Counted from the stretch's first letter, positions 15,237 to 23,505 are shown. The stretch is 64,000 bases of DNA from Caldilineaceae bacterium (GCA_019637695.1 JAHBVG010000011.1:43358-107357); one strand, 5' to 3'. Numbers and translations: made by a program. Notes: generated by a model not told the origin, from the letters alone.

Positions 15237-17779
15237 ACAACATTCAATGGACGTTGGCGCTCCGCTATTTGTGGGGGCGCAAAGTGCGGTCGATCCTGAC
15301 TACGCTGGCGATTGTCTTCGGCGTGATGATCACCTTTGGCATGAATGGCATGGTGCCGGCGATCCAGGCAGCCTTTGGTCAAAATATGGCGCTTTCGGCG
15401 CATGCGGTGGATCTCATCCTCAGCCACGAGACGGGCAACACTTTTGACGCAAGCCAGGCTGAGATCGTGCGGGGGACGCCGGGCGTGCGGACGATCACGC
15501 CCGTATTGGAGCGTTCGCTCCTGCTGCCCGCCGATCTGGCGATCCCCACTGTAGCCGGGGGAACCCTCAACCGGCTGACCATCAACGGCTGGGATGCGTC
15601 CACGGCAGCCGGTACCCTGCCCTTCCAACCGGTAGCAGGGCGCTGGCTCGAAGCCGATGAGGGCGCGGGAGTGATGGTGCGCGAGAGCTTTCTGGCCGAG
15701 ACCGGACGACAGCTTGGGGATCGGGTTCGTGTGCCTGGGGCGGAAGGCGTGGTCGATTTTGAGATCGTTGGCGTCCTGCCAGCGCGGCCCGTCCTCGGCG
15801 ATGAGGAACTCTTCATGTCGCTGGCCGCAGCGCAACGGATCTTCAACGCGCCAGGGCAGATCAACGCCATCGCCGGCCAGTTCGAGGAGGGCGCAGACGG
15901 CGACGCTGTGCGCGCCCTCATCCTTGAGCGGTTGGGCGAAGGCTATCAGGCTGGTTCCATCGGCGCGGGTGGCAGTGAATGGGAAACGGCCCTGCAAATG
16001 GCGAATCTCGTCTTCACCCTCTTCGGCGTGCTGGCGCTGGGCATGGGTGGCTTTATCATGTTCAACACCTTCCGCACCGTGGTTGTGGAACGCAAGCACG
16101 ACATCGGCATGTTGCGCGCCGTGGGCGCGTCCCGGCGCACGGTGCTGGGGCTGATCCTGATCGAGGGGCTGATCCAGGGCATCATTGGCACAGCGCTGGG
16201 CATGATCGTCGGCTTCCTCTTGATCCGCGCCATGCTGCCCTTACTCAACCCCACCTGGGAACAGTTCTTCGGCGCGCCGCTGGGCGACCCCTCCTTCAGC
16301 CTCTGGATCTACATCGTTTCCATTGGCCTGGGGCTGGGCATTCCCCTGTTGAGCGGATATTTCCCGGCGCGGGCGGCCAGCCGCATCTCACCGCTAGAGG
16401 CGTTGCGCCCTGCGCAGATTGCGGGCGAGGAAGGCTCGTCGCGGCGGCGCGTCCTCGTGGGCGGGGGCATGATCGGCGTCGCGCTGCTGGGGTTGATCAC
16501 CGGTAACCTGGCTTTGATCTCGGTGGGCGTGCTGCTCTTCCTGGCCGGGATCGTCGTGATCAGCCCGGTGCTGGTGCGCCCAGTGTCGCAGGTTTTCAAC
16601 GGGCTGCTGGCGCTGATCTTTGCCCGTGAAGGATCGCTGGCCCAGGGCAATTTACAGCGGCAGCCGGGCCGCGCTGCCATCACCGCCTCGACGATTGCCA
16701 TCAGTTTGGCGATCCTGGTGGCGCTGGGTGGGCTGACCACGACCCTCACCGACGGTATGATGAACTATTTGGACCAGAGTATGCGCGCCGATTACATGCT
16801 CTTGCCCGAAGCGCTGGTGCTGGGGACGGGTGGCAACGTCGGGGCTGGACCGGAACTGGCCGCAGGCGTGCGCAATACGCCCGGCATCGCCGCCGTGACC
16901 ACCGTGCGTCAGGGCAACGCCCAGGTCGATGGCCTCGCCGCCCAGGTGATCGGCGTCGATCCGCAAAACTATGCACAACTGGCCGGGCTGATCTTCTCCG
17001 CAGGGAGTGGTGAAACGGCCTATCTCAGGTTGGACGCGGGGCGCTATGCCATCATCAACGGTATGTTGGCCTCACAAAAGGCATTGAAGCTCGGTGACAG
17101 CTTCTCCGTGCAGACGGTGAACGGAACCCAGGAGTACGAGGTGGTGGGCGTCGGTTTGGATTATCTCAACTCCAAAGTGCCGTCCTTTTACATCTCGCAC
17201 GACAACCTGGCCGCGGACTATCGCCAGGTCAACGATGTGTTGTTGATGGCAAACCGCAGCCCCGACGCAAATCGGGCGGCGGTGGAATCCGCGCTGGGCG
17301 ATCTGCTGGTGGACTATCCGGCCTTTTCGCTCTTTTCGTATGATCGCTGGCGGGCGGTGCAGTTGGAGGGGAATATGACGCGCACCTACGCCCTCTATGT
17401 GTTGATGGTGCTGCTGGCGATCCCTTCCTTGCTGGCGCTGGCGAACACGCTGGGGATCAACGTCCTTGAACGGACGCGGGAGATCGGCGTGCTGCGCGCC
17501 ATCGGCGGTACACGGCGGCAGGTACAGCGCATGATCATCGCCGAAAGCCTGCTGCTCTCGGCGCTAGGCATCGCCTTTGGCATCCTCGCTGGGATCTGGC
17601 TGGGCTATGTTATCGTCGGCGTCATGAATGTGAGCGGTTTTATCATGCCCTACTCTTTCCCCTACCTGGGGATCGTCCTCACCGTGGCGATTGGGCTGAT
17701 CTTCGGCGTCCTGGCGGCGTTGTTGCCGGCGCGCCACGCCGCGCAGCTCAACATTGTGGGGGCGCTGAAGTACGAGTAG
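15233..17779 (+). CDS. ABC transporter permease with two FtsX domains
   Basis: This 848-residue membrane protein starts [20 protein letters not shown] and has a transmembrane segment at about 20-42, followed by a large periplasmic-type domain. The first FtsX core is around residues 255-400 (FGVLALGMGGFIMFNTFRTV, RKHDIGMLRAVGASRRTVL). A second half repeats the plan, with a transmembrane segment near 420, another soluble domain, and a second FtsX core (LANTLGINVLERTREIGVLR) to the C-terminus. A fused double permease of this type works as one chain with an ATPase dimer. Start ATG 15233 overlaps the ATPase stop. It ends 44 bases before a strong hairpin. Confidence 0.9.
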   Translation: MNNIQWTLALRYLWGRKVRSILTTLAIVFGVMITFGMNGMVPAIQAAFGQNMALSAHAVDLILSHETGNTFDASQAEIVRGTPGVRTITPVLERSLLLPADLAIPTVAGGTLNRLTINGWDASTAAGTLPFQPVAGRWLEADEGAGVMVRESFLAETGRQLGDRVRVPGAEGVVDFEIVGVLPARPVLGDEELFMSLAAAQRIFNAPGQINAIAGQFEEGADGDAVRALILERLGEGYQAGSIGAGGSEWETALQMANLVFTLFGVLALGMGGFIMFNTFRTVVVERKHDIGMLRAVGASRRTVLGLILIEGLIQGIIGTALGMIVGFLLIRAMLPLLNPTWEQFFGAPLGDPSFSLWIYIVSIGLGLGIPLLSGYFPARAASRISPLEALRPAQIAGEEGSSRRRVLVGGGMIGVALLGLITGNLALISVGVLLFLAGIVVISPVLVRPVSQVFNGLLALIFAREGSLAQGNLQRQPGRAAITASTIAISLAILVALGGLTTTLTDGMMNYLDQSMRADYMLLPEALVLGTGGNVGAGPELAAGVRNTPGIAAVTTVRQGNAQVDGLAAQVIGVDPQNYAQLAGLIFSAGSGETAYLRLDAGRYAIINGMLASQKALKLGDSFSVQTVNGTQEYEVVGVGLDYLNSKVPSFYISHDNLAADYRQVNDVLLMANRSPDANRAAVESALGDLLVDYPAFSLFSYDRWRAVQLEGNMTRTYALYVLMVLLAIPSLLALANTLGINVLERTREIGVLRAIGGTRRQVQRMIIAESLLLSALGIAFGILAGIWLGYVIVGVMNVSGFIMPYSFPYLGIVLTVAIGLIFGVLAALLPARHAAQLNIVGALKYE

Positions 17780-17822
17780 GGGGCAGAGAGGCAGAGGCGC
17801 AGAGTATCTCAGGGCGTCTTTG

Positions 17823-17868
17823 CATCGAGGGTATGAAGACAGCTTTGGCTGTCTTCATACCCTCGATG
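17823..17868. terminator. Perfect 21-bp stem hairpin between convergent genes
   Basis: Bases 17823-17843 (catcgagggtatgaagacag plus c) and 17848-17868 are exact complements around a tttg loop. It sits between the convergent permease and antitoxin genes and could stop transcription from both sides. It has no T-run, so Rho-independent termination is not certain; processing or a repeat element is also possible. Just upstream (17784-17805) is a ggcagagaggcagaggcg block. Confidence 0.6.
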
Positions 17869-17890
17869 GCTGAGGATCGGAGACTTGACC

Positions 17891-18265
17891 CTAGTCTATT
17901 ACTAAATCCTCCAAACTTACCACAAGGACCTGGGCAATCTTTTGCAACATGTCAATACGACCTTGTCGTTTGCCTGATTCCAGTTGCGATAGATAGGGCT
18001 TGCTGATCCCGGCCTGGTCCGCGACTTGCTGCTGGGTCAATCCCCGATGCTCTCGCCATACGCGAATGGGGTTCTCGCCATCCAACAATCTATAGACTAC
18101 TGTGCTTGGGATGAGTTCCTCCCCAGCGTCGATTTCTGCTTTAGCCAGATCGTAGGCTTGAATATCGGCCAACATCTCGCTGGCTTCGAGCAGTCTTTGA
18201 TACTCCGCGTAGGGAATTACTGCCCACTCGATCTGACCATTCTTCTCGATAATTTGTACTTTCAT
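17891..18265 (-). CDS. HigA/XRE-like antitoxin
   Basis: This 124-residue protein has an N-terminal part (1-60) like small Phd/type II antitoxin halves ([22 protein letters not shown]). A helix-turn-helix of the XRE/Cro type follows at about 68-120 ([40 protein letters not shown]). This arrangement matches antitoxins found beside RelE toxins. The upstream frame on the same strand is the C-terminal part of a RelE toxin whose TGA overlaps this ATG, the usual tight toxin-antitoxin junction. The toxin part is truncated, so the antitoxin is an orphan here. It may still repress its own promoter if one remains. Confidence 0.85.
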   Translation of the reverse strand: MKVQIIEKNGQIEWAVIPYAEYQRLLEASEMLADIQAYDLAKAEIDAGEELIPSTVVYRLLDGENPIRVWREHRGLTQQQVADQAGISKPYLSQLESGKRQGRIDMLQKIAQVLVVSLEDLVID

Positions 18266-18400
18266 TCGTATACCTCACCGCGCGGTCCAATCTTCACCAC
18301 CAACATAATCAGTTTCTCATCTTGCAATTCATAGAGAATGCGCCAGTCGCCAACACGCAAGCGATACCCAGGACGACTATTTGGCCGTGTCTTATAACCA
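18262..18400 (-). pseudogene. RelE/ParE toxin, C-terminal fragment
   Basis: Reading the minus strand into the antitoxin start gives about 45 residues ending [13 protein letters not shown] and [12 protein letters not shown] before TGA. This is the C-terminal half of a RelE toxin (family pattern GDYRIIY...V.KVGHR..VY). The expected first 40 or so residues are absent. At the point where they should continue, the sequence is the 3' end of the nitrilase gene in another frame. No suitable start codon exists in frame. The toxin is therefore a remnant, and the break lies at the nitrilase stop (about 18392). The toxin's catalytic Arg/Tyr positions are partly present, but the fold would be incomplete. 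Confidence 0.8.
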
Positions 18401-19429
18401 TACAGTAAGGATCGCCGCCCGTTCGCTGCTCGTCTCGATCACCGTTTCGCCGTGGATGGCGAGGGTGTCGCCGCTGTCACCGCCGAGGTCCCAGAGTTCC
18501 CCGCGCAGGAAGACGTTGATCCCTGCCCGCGCCGCTGAGGATGTCATGCGCCCGGCCAGACAGTAGCGCCGCCACGCTTCCCCCTCGCTGAGGACACCCA
18601 CATCACTCAGATCCACATCCGCAGGGGTGGCGCTGCCGTTGTATCCGCCCCACGGCTGCCGCCACAACCCCGCCTCTGCCACATAGGACGGCACCGCGAT
18701 CAACTCCACGCCTTGCGCGCGCAGATGAGCATAGGGTTCGGGATACCAGCCGTCGGCGCAGACGAGGACGCCCAATCGGCCTGCCGGCGTCTCAAAGACG
18801 GGCAGATCGGCCAGCGCCGCCGCCGTCACAAAGGGCTGTTCGCTGTCGATGGGGTGGATCTTGCGCGCCAATCGGGGATGCACACTGCCATCGGGCGTGA
18901 AGACGGCGGAGACGTTGTAGAGCGGTCCATCGCCGAGGCGGATGCGTCCGTCCTCGATGCGGGGAGCGGGCAGCACAATCGACCCGGCCACCAGGGTGAC
19001 GCCGTATCCCCGCGCCAATCCCCCGAAGACCTCTTCATAGATCGCGAGCATTGAAGCAGCGTTGATGCGAAAGAGAGTCGCCGCCACCCGATCCCTTTCG
19101 CGGGCGCGCACAAAGGCTGGGACAAATCGTCCCAAGTTGCGCAGCACCAGCGGACGCAGCGCCGCCGCCAGCGTCTTGGCTTGACTCACGCTTTCCCCGC
19201 CGCCGGATGCCGCCAGCCAGGTGCCAATGTGTTCGGGGAAGACCACAATCGTGCGCGCGTTGATCCATCCGCGACGGGCGGCTTCGTCCATGTAGCCGTT
19301 CATCTTTGCCAAAAATGAGGCGGGCATGGCGTAATCCGCCGCGGTCATGTACGGCTGTACGCCCAGCAGATTGCCGCGTCCAGCGTCGTGTCCGTGTGAG
19401 AGGGTTTGGGAGAAGTGAAGGTGTGTCAT
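18392..19429 (-). CDS. Nitrilase-superfamily carbon-nitrogen hydrolase
   Basis: This 345-residue enzyme hydrolyses a nitrile or amide bond. The catalytic triad is visible: Glu66 in VVFPEHIG, Lys188 in LARKIHPID and Cys222 in [13 protein letters not shown]. The substrate is unknown. The insert between Glu and Lys is long and the protein is larger than simple ureidopropionase-type members. I start at ATG 19429 ([10 protein letters not shown]); the frame extends further upstream, but that part only translates repeat words. No strong Shine-Dalgarno is seen. It ends directly at the broken edge of the RelE fragment and lies downstream of a WYL regulator on the same strand, with a repeat-word spacer between them. 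Confidence 0.85.
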   Translation of the reverse strand: MTHLHFSQTLSHGHDAGRGNLLGVQPYMTAADYAMPASFLAKMNGYMDEAARRGWINARTIVVFPEHIGTWLAASGGGESVSQAKTLAAALRPLVLRNLGRFVPAFVRARERDRVAATLFRINAASMLAIYEEVFGGLARGYGVTLVAGSIVLPAPRIEDGRIRLGDGPLYNVSAVFTPDGSVHPRLARKIHPIDSEQPFVTAAALADLPVFETPAGRLGVLVCADGWYPEPYAHLRAQGVELIAVPSYVAEAGLWRQPWGGYNGSATPADVDLSDVGVLSEGEAWRRYCLAGRMTSSAARAGINVFLRGELWDLGGDSGDTLAIHGETVIETSSERAAILTVWL

Positions 19430-19487
19430 AGGATTGGTGACTGGTGATTGGGTATTGGGGATTAGATATTGTGTCTGGGGTCTGCCG
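19430..19487. repeat. Word-repeat spacer
   Basis: This 58-base spacer between nitrilase and WYL regulator is made of ggattggtgactggtgattg and ggtattggggattagatatt words, mixing the two commonest families of the window. Confidence 0.75.
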
Positions 19488-20459
19488 TCAGTTCCCTTCA
19501 TATAACGCCACGATCTGCCGCGCATAGTCTGCCATGCTTAGCCGCAACGCCAGCGGATCGATCACCTCAACGCCGCGGCCGAGATCGAGCAGGCGATCAC
19601 GGGCGCTTTCCAGCGAATGGAAGGAGAGGGTAAGTGTGATCCGTCCCTCCTCATCCGGCGGATCGGCCTGGGCGAGTCGGGCGCGGATGACGTTGCCAAA
19701 ATACCAGGGCAGGTAGGGGATGAAATAGGGCGCCACCCGTACTGTCACCGGGTAGAGCGATTGTGCTTGCTCGCGCTCGGCGCACCATACTTCCCAAAAC
19801 TCGGCCAGGCGAAAGTCTTCCTCGCGCGCAAACTTTTCCTCGCTGGCGTGGACCTGAATGAGATCGGCAACGCTGTGGACGCACACACGGCCCTTGTGCG
19901 CGCAGACCAGATACCAGGCCCCGGCCTTTACCACCAGCGCATATGGATCGACAACCTGTTCAATGGTGACGCCGACGGGCTGTCGATAGATGATCTGAAG
20001 CCTGCGATCTTCCCACACGGCGCAGTGGATGGTCTGCAAGTAGGGCACCGGCGTCTCGTGCTGATGCCACCAACTGGAATCGAGGTAGAAGCGCTGGCGC
20101 ACCCGTTCCTCATCCTGGCGACGGGCGGCGGGCAGGGCTGCGGCCAACTTGAGCATGGCCGTCTTCAACTCCTGGCTGACGCCCAACTGCGACAGCGGCG
20201 CGGGGATGCTGAGCATGAAGAGCGCGCGTACCTCGCCGTCGGTCAAGCCGGTGAGGCTCGTGCGATAGCTGTCGAGCAGCCCATAGCCGCCCTCCCGTCC
20301 TGTCTCGGCGTAGATCGGCACCCCGGCCCCGCTCAGCGCCTCTACATCGCGGTAGATGGTCCGCTCCGAGACATCCAACTCCGCCGCCAATGCCCGCGCC
20401 GACATCTGGCCGCGGCTCTGCAATAATAAAAGGATGGATAAGAGTCGATCTGCGCGCAT
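19488..20459 (-). CDS. HTH/WYL-domain transcriptional regulator (YafY type)
   Basis: This 323-residue regulator has an N-terminal HTH_11 winged helix (1-60: SILLLLQSRGQMSARALAAE, LDVSERTIYRDVEALSGAGV) and a central WYL domain around 145-220 (VDPYALVVKAGAWYLVCAHK). A WCX-like C-terminal part ends LSMADYARQIVALYEGN. WYL proteins bind small ligands or nucleic acids and act as repressors or activators. It is transcribed away from a GyrI-like gene, and the spacer contains a perfect CTGACA/TGTCAG palindrome, so autoregulation and control of the neighbour are likely. Minus-strand ATG 20459 lacks a strong ribosome site. Confidence 0.9.
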   Translation of the reverse strand: MRADRLLSILLLLQSRGQMSARALAAELDVSERTIYRDVEALSGAGVPIYAETGREGGYGLLDSYRTSLTGLTDGEVRALFMLSIPAPLSQLGVSQELKTAMLKLAAALPAARRQDEERVRQRFYLDSSWWHQHETPVPYLQTIHCAVWEDRRLQIIYRQPVGVTIEQVVDPYALVVKAGAWYLVCAHKGRVCVHSVADLIQVHASEEKFAREEDFRLAEFWEVWCAEREQAQSLYPVTVRVAPYFIPYLPWYFGNVIRARLAQADPPDEEGRITLTLSFHSLESARDRLLDLGRGVEVIDPLALRLSMADYARQIVALYEGN

Positions 20460-20501
20460 GGTCAGAGAGTGATGACGGGTCAGAAAATAATCCGTGTCCA
20501 G

Positions 20502-20612
20502 TAGTGCGTGTGCGTGAACCAGTAACCGTAGTCGCTGCTTTTAGCTGCGATTCTTCTCCTGTATGCAGAGGTGTGCAGCTGAAAGCACTATTGGTTCACG
20601 CACTACGCACTA
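20502..20612. repeat. Inverted repeat of tagtgcg words
   Basis: Arms at 20502-20521 (tagtgcgtgtgcgtgaacca) and 20592-20612 pair with one extra base. This tagtgcgtagtgcg family recurs at 6165, 38600, 48131 and 63030. It lies between the divergent WYL and GyrI-like genes. Confidence 0.85.
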
Positions 20613-20635
20613 TATCCATTCTACCACAAAAAACA

Positions 20636-20669
20636 CTGACACAAGATGTCAGGGATAGCTCCGTATACT
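20636..20669 (+). promoter_or_regulatory. Palindromic operator and -10 box upstream of the GyrI-like gene
   Basis: CTGACA (20636-20641) and TGTCAG (20647-20652) form a perfect palindrome with a five-base centre. A good -10 box TATACT lies at 20664-20669. The palindrome covers the expected -35 region, so a bound regulator would affect transcription. The divergent WYL protein is the obvious candidate to bind it; this is inference. Confidence 0.7.
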
Positions 20670-20724
20670 GAGGATGTCGATAGCAACCAACGAATTTCTC
20701 TCACTCAAACAATGGAGCAAAACC

Positions 20725-21201
20725 ATGAGCAACCTTGATGTACGCATTGTCACCCTGGAGCCGATCCGCGTGGCGAGTTTTCACGGCTTCGGCAAGGAAC
20801 CAGAACACGAAGCCTGGCAGAAGCTGAAAGCCTGGGCTGCGCCGAAAGGCTATCTCACCGACGAGGAGACGCACCGTATCTTCGGCTTCAACAACCCGAA
20901 CCCCTCGCCGGGCAGTCCGAACTACGGCTACGAATTCTGGATCAGCGTAGGGCCAGAGGTGGAATCGAACGGCGAAGTTACTGTCAAAGAGTTCCCCGGC
21001 GGCCTCTATGCCGTCACCCGCTGCGAGGTGAACAACCAGCCCGGCGAGACCATCCCTGCGACGTGGCAGAAACTCGTGGCCTGGCGCGAGGACAGCCCAT
21101 ACAGAATGGGCAACCACCAGTGGCTCGAAAAGCACATCAGCGTTGGGGATATCCTCAAAGGCGAGTTCGATCTCGATCTCTATATGCCGATAGTGAAGTA
21201 G
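20725..21201 (+). CDS. GyrI-like / AraC effector-binding domain protein
   Basis: This 158-residue protein is the effector-binding fold seen in SbmC/GyrI and in Rob/BmrR C-termini. Visible features are VRIVTLEPIRVASFHGFGKE at the N-terminus, PGSPNYGYEFWISVG in the middle and KEFPGGLYAVTRC as the conserved strand, ending in FDLDLYMPI. These proteins bind small hydrophobic or cationic compounds. Start ATG 20725 follows GGAG. It is divergent from the WYL regulator, a pairing common in Gram-positive and Chloroflexota genomes (from memory), and probably one of its targets. Confidence 0.85.
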   Translation: MSNLDVRIVTLEPIRVASFHGFGKEPEHEAWQKLKAWAAPKGYLTDEETHRIFGFNNPNPSPGSPNYGYEFWISVGPEVESNGEVTVKEFPGGLYAVTRCEVNNQPGETIPATWQKLVAWREDSPYRMGNHQWLEKHISVGDILKGEFDLDLYMPIVK

Positions 21202-21285
21202 TGACTGGGGATTGGGGATCGGGGCATAGGTGCTAACGTAAGGGGACGGGCAAGTGCCGGGGACTTCGTGAAGTCCCCGGCACTT
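21202..21285. repeat. Word block plus perfect hairpin, element copy 1 of 2
   Basis: gactggggattggggatcgg starts right after the TAG of the GyrI-like gene. It is followed by aggtgctaacgtaagg and a hairpin with arms aagtgccggggacttc (21252-21267) and complement (21270-21285), a two-base loop. The same arrangement recurs at 30461-30560. Confidence 0.9.
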
Positions 21286-21313
21286 TTGGGGTACTCTTTG
21301 CCTGGCTTGGTCC

Positions 21314-21637
21314 TTAACTCTGAATGGCCGAGTTGTTATCCATCATCTGCTCAGCCCTGAGTTTGCCCTCCGCCACGAGCAGCAAGATGGCGGCAGCGGT
21401 AAAGCCTTTGGTCATCGAGGCAATTTCATAGATGGTGGCCGAGGTGACGGGGACGCTGAGTTCCACGTTCGCCAGTCCGTAATTCTTCTCGCCGACGGTG
21501 ACACCATCCTGGATCACCGCCAGCGAGAGGCCAGGGATGTGCTTGCGTTCTTTTCCTTCTGTTTTGACTTCATATATCCCTAACCGGACTGTCGTATGCA
21601 CATCATCCCACTTTCTTGAGTTTGTACGTGTTGCCAT
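21314..21637 (-). pseudogene. Serine hydrolase (beta-lactamase class C type), N-terminal remnant
   Basis: From about 21550 downward the minus strand encodes HIPGLSLAVIQDGV, then YGLANVELSVPVT and YEIASMTKGFTAAAILLL. This is the start of a class C beta-lactamase/penicillin-binding fold with the S-x-x-K nucleophile motif SMTK. The frame ends after about 78 homologous residues at EGKLRAEQ..., before the Y-x-N and later motifs, so the enzyme is missing three quarters of its length. The first 29 residues of the frame overlap the lipocalin-like gene out of frame and are probably not genuine. The break lies next to the copy of the hairpin element at 21252-21285. Confidence 0.8.
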
Positions 21638-21950
21638 TCCATGTGGATTGCAGCGTCAAGACTTCACCTTCAATGGAAAACTCGAGGATCCACTTGTGCG
21701 GATTGCCGGGGATTCTATCGTATTCTTCGTTCATCGTAACGGTCGAGCCTGCAATCGAATAGGTGCCGGCTCCTGCATGCATCATCCGAAACGCCGCTGC
21801 CTCCTCTGCAGCGGTTGGTTCACCTGGCGTTGCAAACGGTTGCCGGTTCGGGCGGTTGAAGAGATGGCATTCATGGGTTTGTGTAAAAATCATCAACCCG
21901 TTGAGCGTTTCGGTGGTTAGTTCCCACACGCCGACTAAAGGGGAGTTCAT
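21603..21950 (-). CDS. Lipocalin-like domain protein, 115 aa
   Basis: This small cytoplasmic protein starts MNSPLVGVWELTTETLNG, a typical opening of lipocalin-like domains. The pattern continues with AGAGTYSIAGSTVTMNEEYD and EFSIEGEVLTLQSTWNGN, i.e. alternating short strands as in a beta-barrel. The ATG is preceded on the minus strand by AAAGGGTAATTTGAA, an acceptable ribosome site. Its last 35 bases overlap the frame of the truncated serine hydrolase. The ligand is unknown. Confidence 0.75.
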   Translation of the reverse strand: MNSPLVGVWELTTETLNGLMIFTQTHECHLFNRPNRQPFATPGEPTAAEEAAAFRMMHAGAGTYSIAGSTVTMNEEYDRIPGNPHKWILEFSIEGEVLTLQSTWNGNTYKLKKVG

Positions 21951-22249
21951 TTCAAATTACCCTTTCTTATGTGCTGTACAAAGTGAAATCGGGAAGGTCC
22001 TTCGATTTTGATTGGCGTCGTTTACGGTTACTTCGACCGGAACAAGCGCAAAACTGGGCATGATTCAGATGGGCTGAGTATGAGACCTTTACAATTGAGA
22101 ATAAGTGGAGTCGGCACGCCTCGTGCCGGTTCTCGTCAAGTCCAAGCCGCACGTAGGCGTGCTCCCTCCGCCGAAACTTGTAAAGATGAGCGCGCTCCGA
22201 AATAAACCATGCCCATAATGGCTGTTTTGCTTCGAGCGTGAGGGGACAG
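21951..22249. repeat. 299-bp spacer with a large imperfect stem
   Basis: Closing arms ctttacaa (22086-22093) and ttgtaaag (22177-22184) enclose two small hairpins: cggcacg/cgtgccg at 22112-22128 and the gcacgtaggcgtgc symmetry around 22149-22162. I see no gene. Confidence 0.6.
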
Positions 22250-23092
22250 TTATTTACTAGTGGCTGACAGCCTGGCCTGATAGAGCGTCGTCGGACCGGG
22301 GGGCGCGTTATCGGTGCTGATGCCCTCTTTTGTCGTGGACAGTGTCGCCCCTTTGGGCAGCAGCGCCAACGCCGAGACGGTGACCAGATCCTGCCCGGCA
22401 TTGCCGATCTCAAGATACTCACCAGGGTACTCGGTGAAGCTTTCACCTGCTTTGTAAACCTTCTCTCCGCCTTGCTCGTCACGCACAGTTTGCTCACCGT
22501 TCAACACTGTCACCAGCAACTCCCCTCCGTGTGTGTGGGCAGGGGTCCAGGTACCAGACGGAAAGTCGACAATCAACTGCACCAGTTCAAATTCACCCAG
22601 CGGTTCTGTCACCATAAGATTGGTCTTGTAGACCGTGGTGGGACCAGGGGGCGCGTTATCGGTGTTAATCCCCTCTTTGGTCGTTGATAGATTCGCCCCT
22701 TTGGGCAGGAGGGCCGCGGCGGAGACAGTGACTAAATCCTGCCCGGCATTGCCGATCTCGAGGTACTCGCCTGGGCGCTCAACAAAGCTCTCACCTGCTT
22801 TGTATACTTTCTCGACGCCTTGCTCGTCACGTACGGTTTGCTCACCGCTCAACACCGTCACCAGCAACATTCCACCGTGCGTATGCGCTGGAGTCCAGGT
22901 ACCAGCAGGGAAGTCGACAATCAACTGCACCAGTTCAAATTCGCCCGTCAGATCCGCCATCGGAGCAGGGGCAGCAGCGACCTCCCCCGTAGTTGCAGGT
23001 GCGGCGACGGGTGCCGCCACCGGGAGAGGGATCGGCACACAGGCTGCCAACAATAGACACAGGACAAACAAACTGCTCAAAATCGTCTTCAT
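22250..23092 (-). CDS. Tandem-cupin lipoprotein
   Basis: This 280-residue secreted lipoprotein has signal peptide 1-17 and lipobox LAAC with the lipidated Cys18, then an Ala/Pro-rich linker to about 45. Two cupin domains follow, residues 50-160 and 166-276. They are nearly identical copies with a period of 116 residues; each has TPAHTHGG with two metal-type His, EQTVRDEQG, and YKAGESF..PGEYLEIGNAG. AAGGAG precedes the ATG at 23092. Cupins bind metals and small ligands, and the job here is unknown. It is read towards the serine hydrolase remnant and lies downstream of a small gene on the same strand. Confidence 0.9.
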   Translation of the reverse strand: MKTILSSLFVLCLLLAACVPIPLPVAAPVAAPATTGEVAAAPAPMADLTGEFELVQLIVDFPAGTWTPAHTHGGMLLVTVLSGEQTVRDEQGVEKVYKAGESFVERPGEYLEIGNAGQDLVTVSAAALLPKGANLSTTKEGINTDNAPPGPTTVYKTNLMVTEPLGEFELVQLIVDFPSGTWTPAHTHGGELLVTVLNGEQTVRDEQGGEKVYKAGESFTEYPGEYLEIGNAGQDLVTVSALALLPKGATLSTTKEGISTDNAPPGPTTLYQARLSATSK

Positions 23093-23123
23093 CTCTCTTC
23101 TCCTTGTCGCTTGAAATTCGGTG

Positions 23124-23137
23124 TACACAGACAAACA
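23124..23137. promoter_or_regulatory. tacacagacaaac direct-repeat site, copy 1
   Basis: A 13-base match to the sequence at 23392-23404. This copy lies about 32 bases upstream of the cupin lipoprotein start; the other lies in the promoter of the large regulator. The pair could be binding sites for that regulator; this is inference. Confidence 0.4.
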
Positions 23138-23150
23138 CAACTGCCCCAAT

Positions 23151-23378
23151 TCATTCCTCCTTTCTTGCCTGATCCTCTGCGCTCTCGTCACTGGCGGCCA
23201 GGGCGTACAGCGCGGCCATGAAACTCTCAGCGTCGGCAAACGCCCCCTGTTGGCCTGTGCGCGGATCTTGCAGACGAAAGCGCCAGGTGATCGATTCGGG
23301 TGGTCCCCGGCTCTGCTCCTGCCACACAGTCAACAGATAGATGCGGTAATAAGGTTGCTGCGTAGATAGGTCGCTCAT
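23151..23378 (-). CDS. Small conserved-looking protein, 75 aa
   Basis: This small protein starts MSDLSTQQPYYRIYLLTVWQ, continues WRFRLQDPRTGQQGAF, and ends in an acidic-basic tail. The ATG has a strong AAAGGAG site, and codon use matches neighbouring genes, so I take it as real. It is encoded back to back with the large BTAD/NB-ARC regulator, sharing the promoter region, and lies upstream of the cupin lipoprotein on the same strand. Small proteins of this YRIYLLxVWxE type beside such regulators are familiar to me from Chloroflexota, but I cannot name a function. Confidence 0.7.
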   Translation of the reverse strand: MSDLSTQQPYYRIYLLTVWQEQSRGPPESITWRFRLQDPRTGQQGAFADAESFMAALYALAASDESAEDQARKEE

Positions 23379-23389
23379 TATTTGTCTCC

Positions 23390-23418
23390 TTTACACAGAC
23401 AAACGAATCCGATATAAT
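23390..23418 (+). promoter_or_regulatory. Promoter of the BTAD/NB-ARC regulator
   Basis: TTTACA (23390-23395) and TATAAT (23413-23418) are separated by exactly 17 bases. The -35 box overlaps the tacacagacaaac site also found at 23124. Transcription would start near 23425, leaving a leader of about 80 bases before ATG 23506. Confidence 0.8.
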
Positions 23419-23505
23419 CGCCTCCATGCTTCCGTGTGATGTGAGCATAGCAAGCCACGGGGACTGCAACGCGACGAGATCGCGACGAACTGTTCCACTT
23501 CATCC

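Noticed and set aside
17823..17868. Miniature transposon
   Set aside because: No target-site duplication could be seen, and no second copy was found in the window.
19430..19525. Upstream extension of the nitrilase reading frame
   Set aside because: These codons translate the ggtattggggattag words (NTQSPVTNP and similar); the family alignment begins at [10 protein letters not shown].
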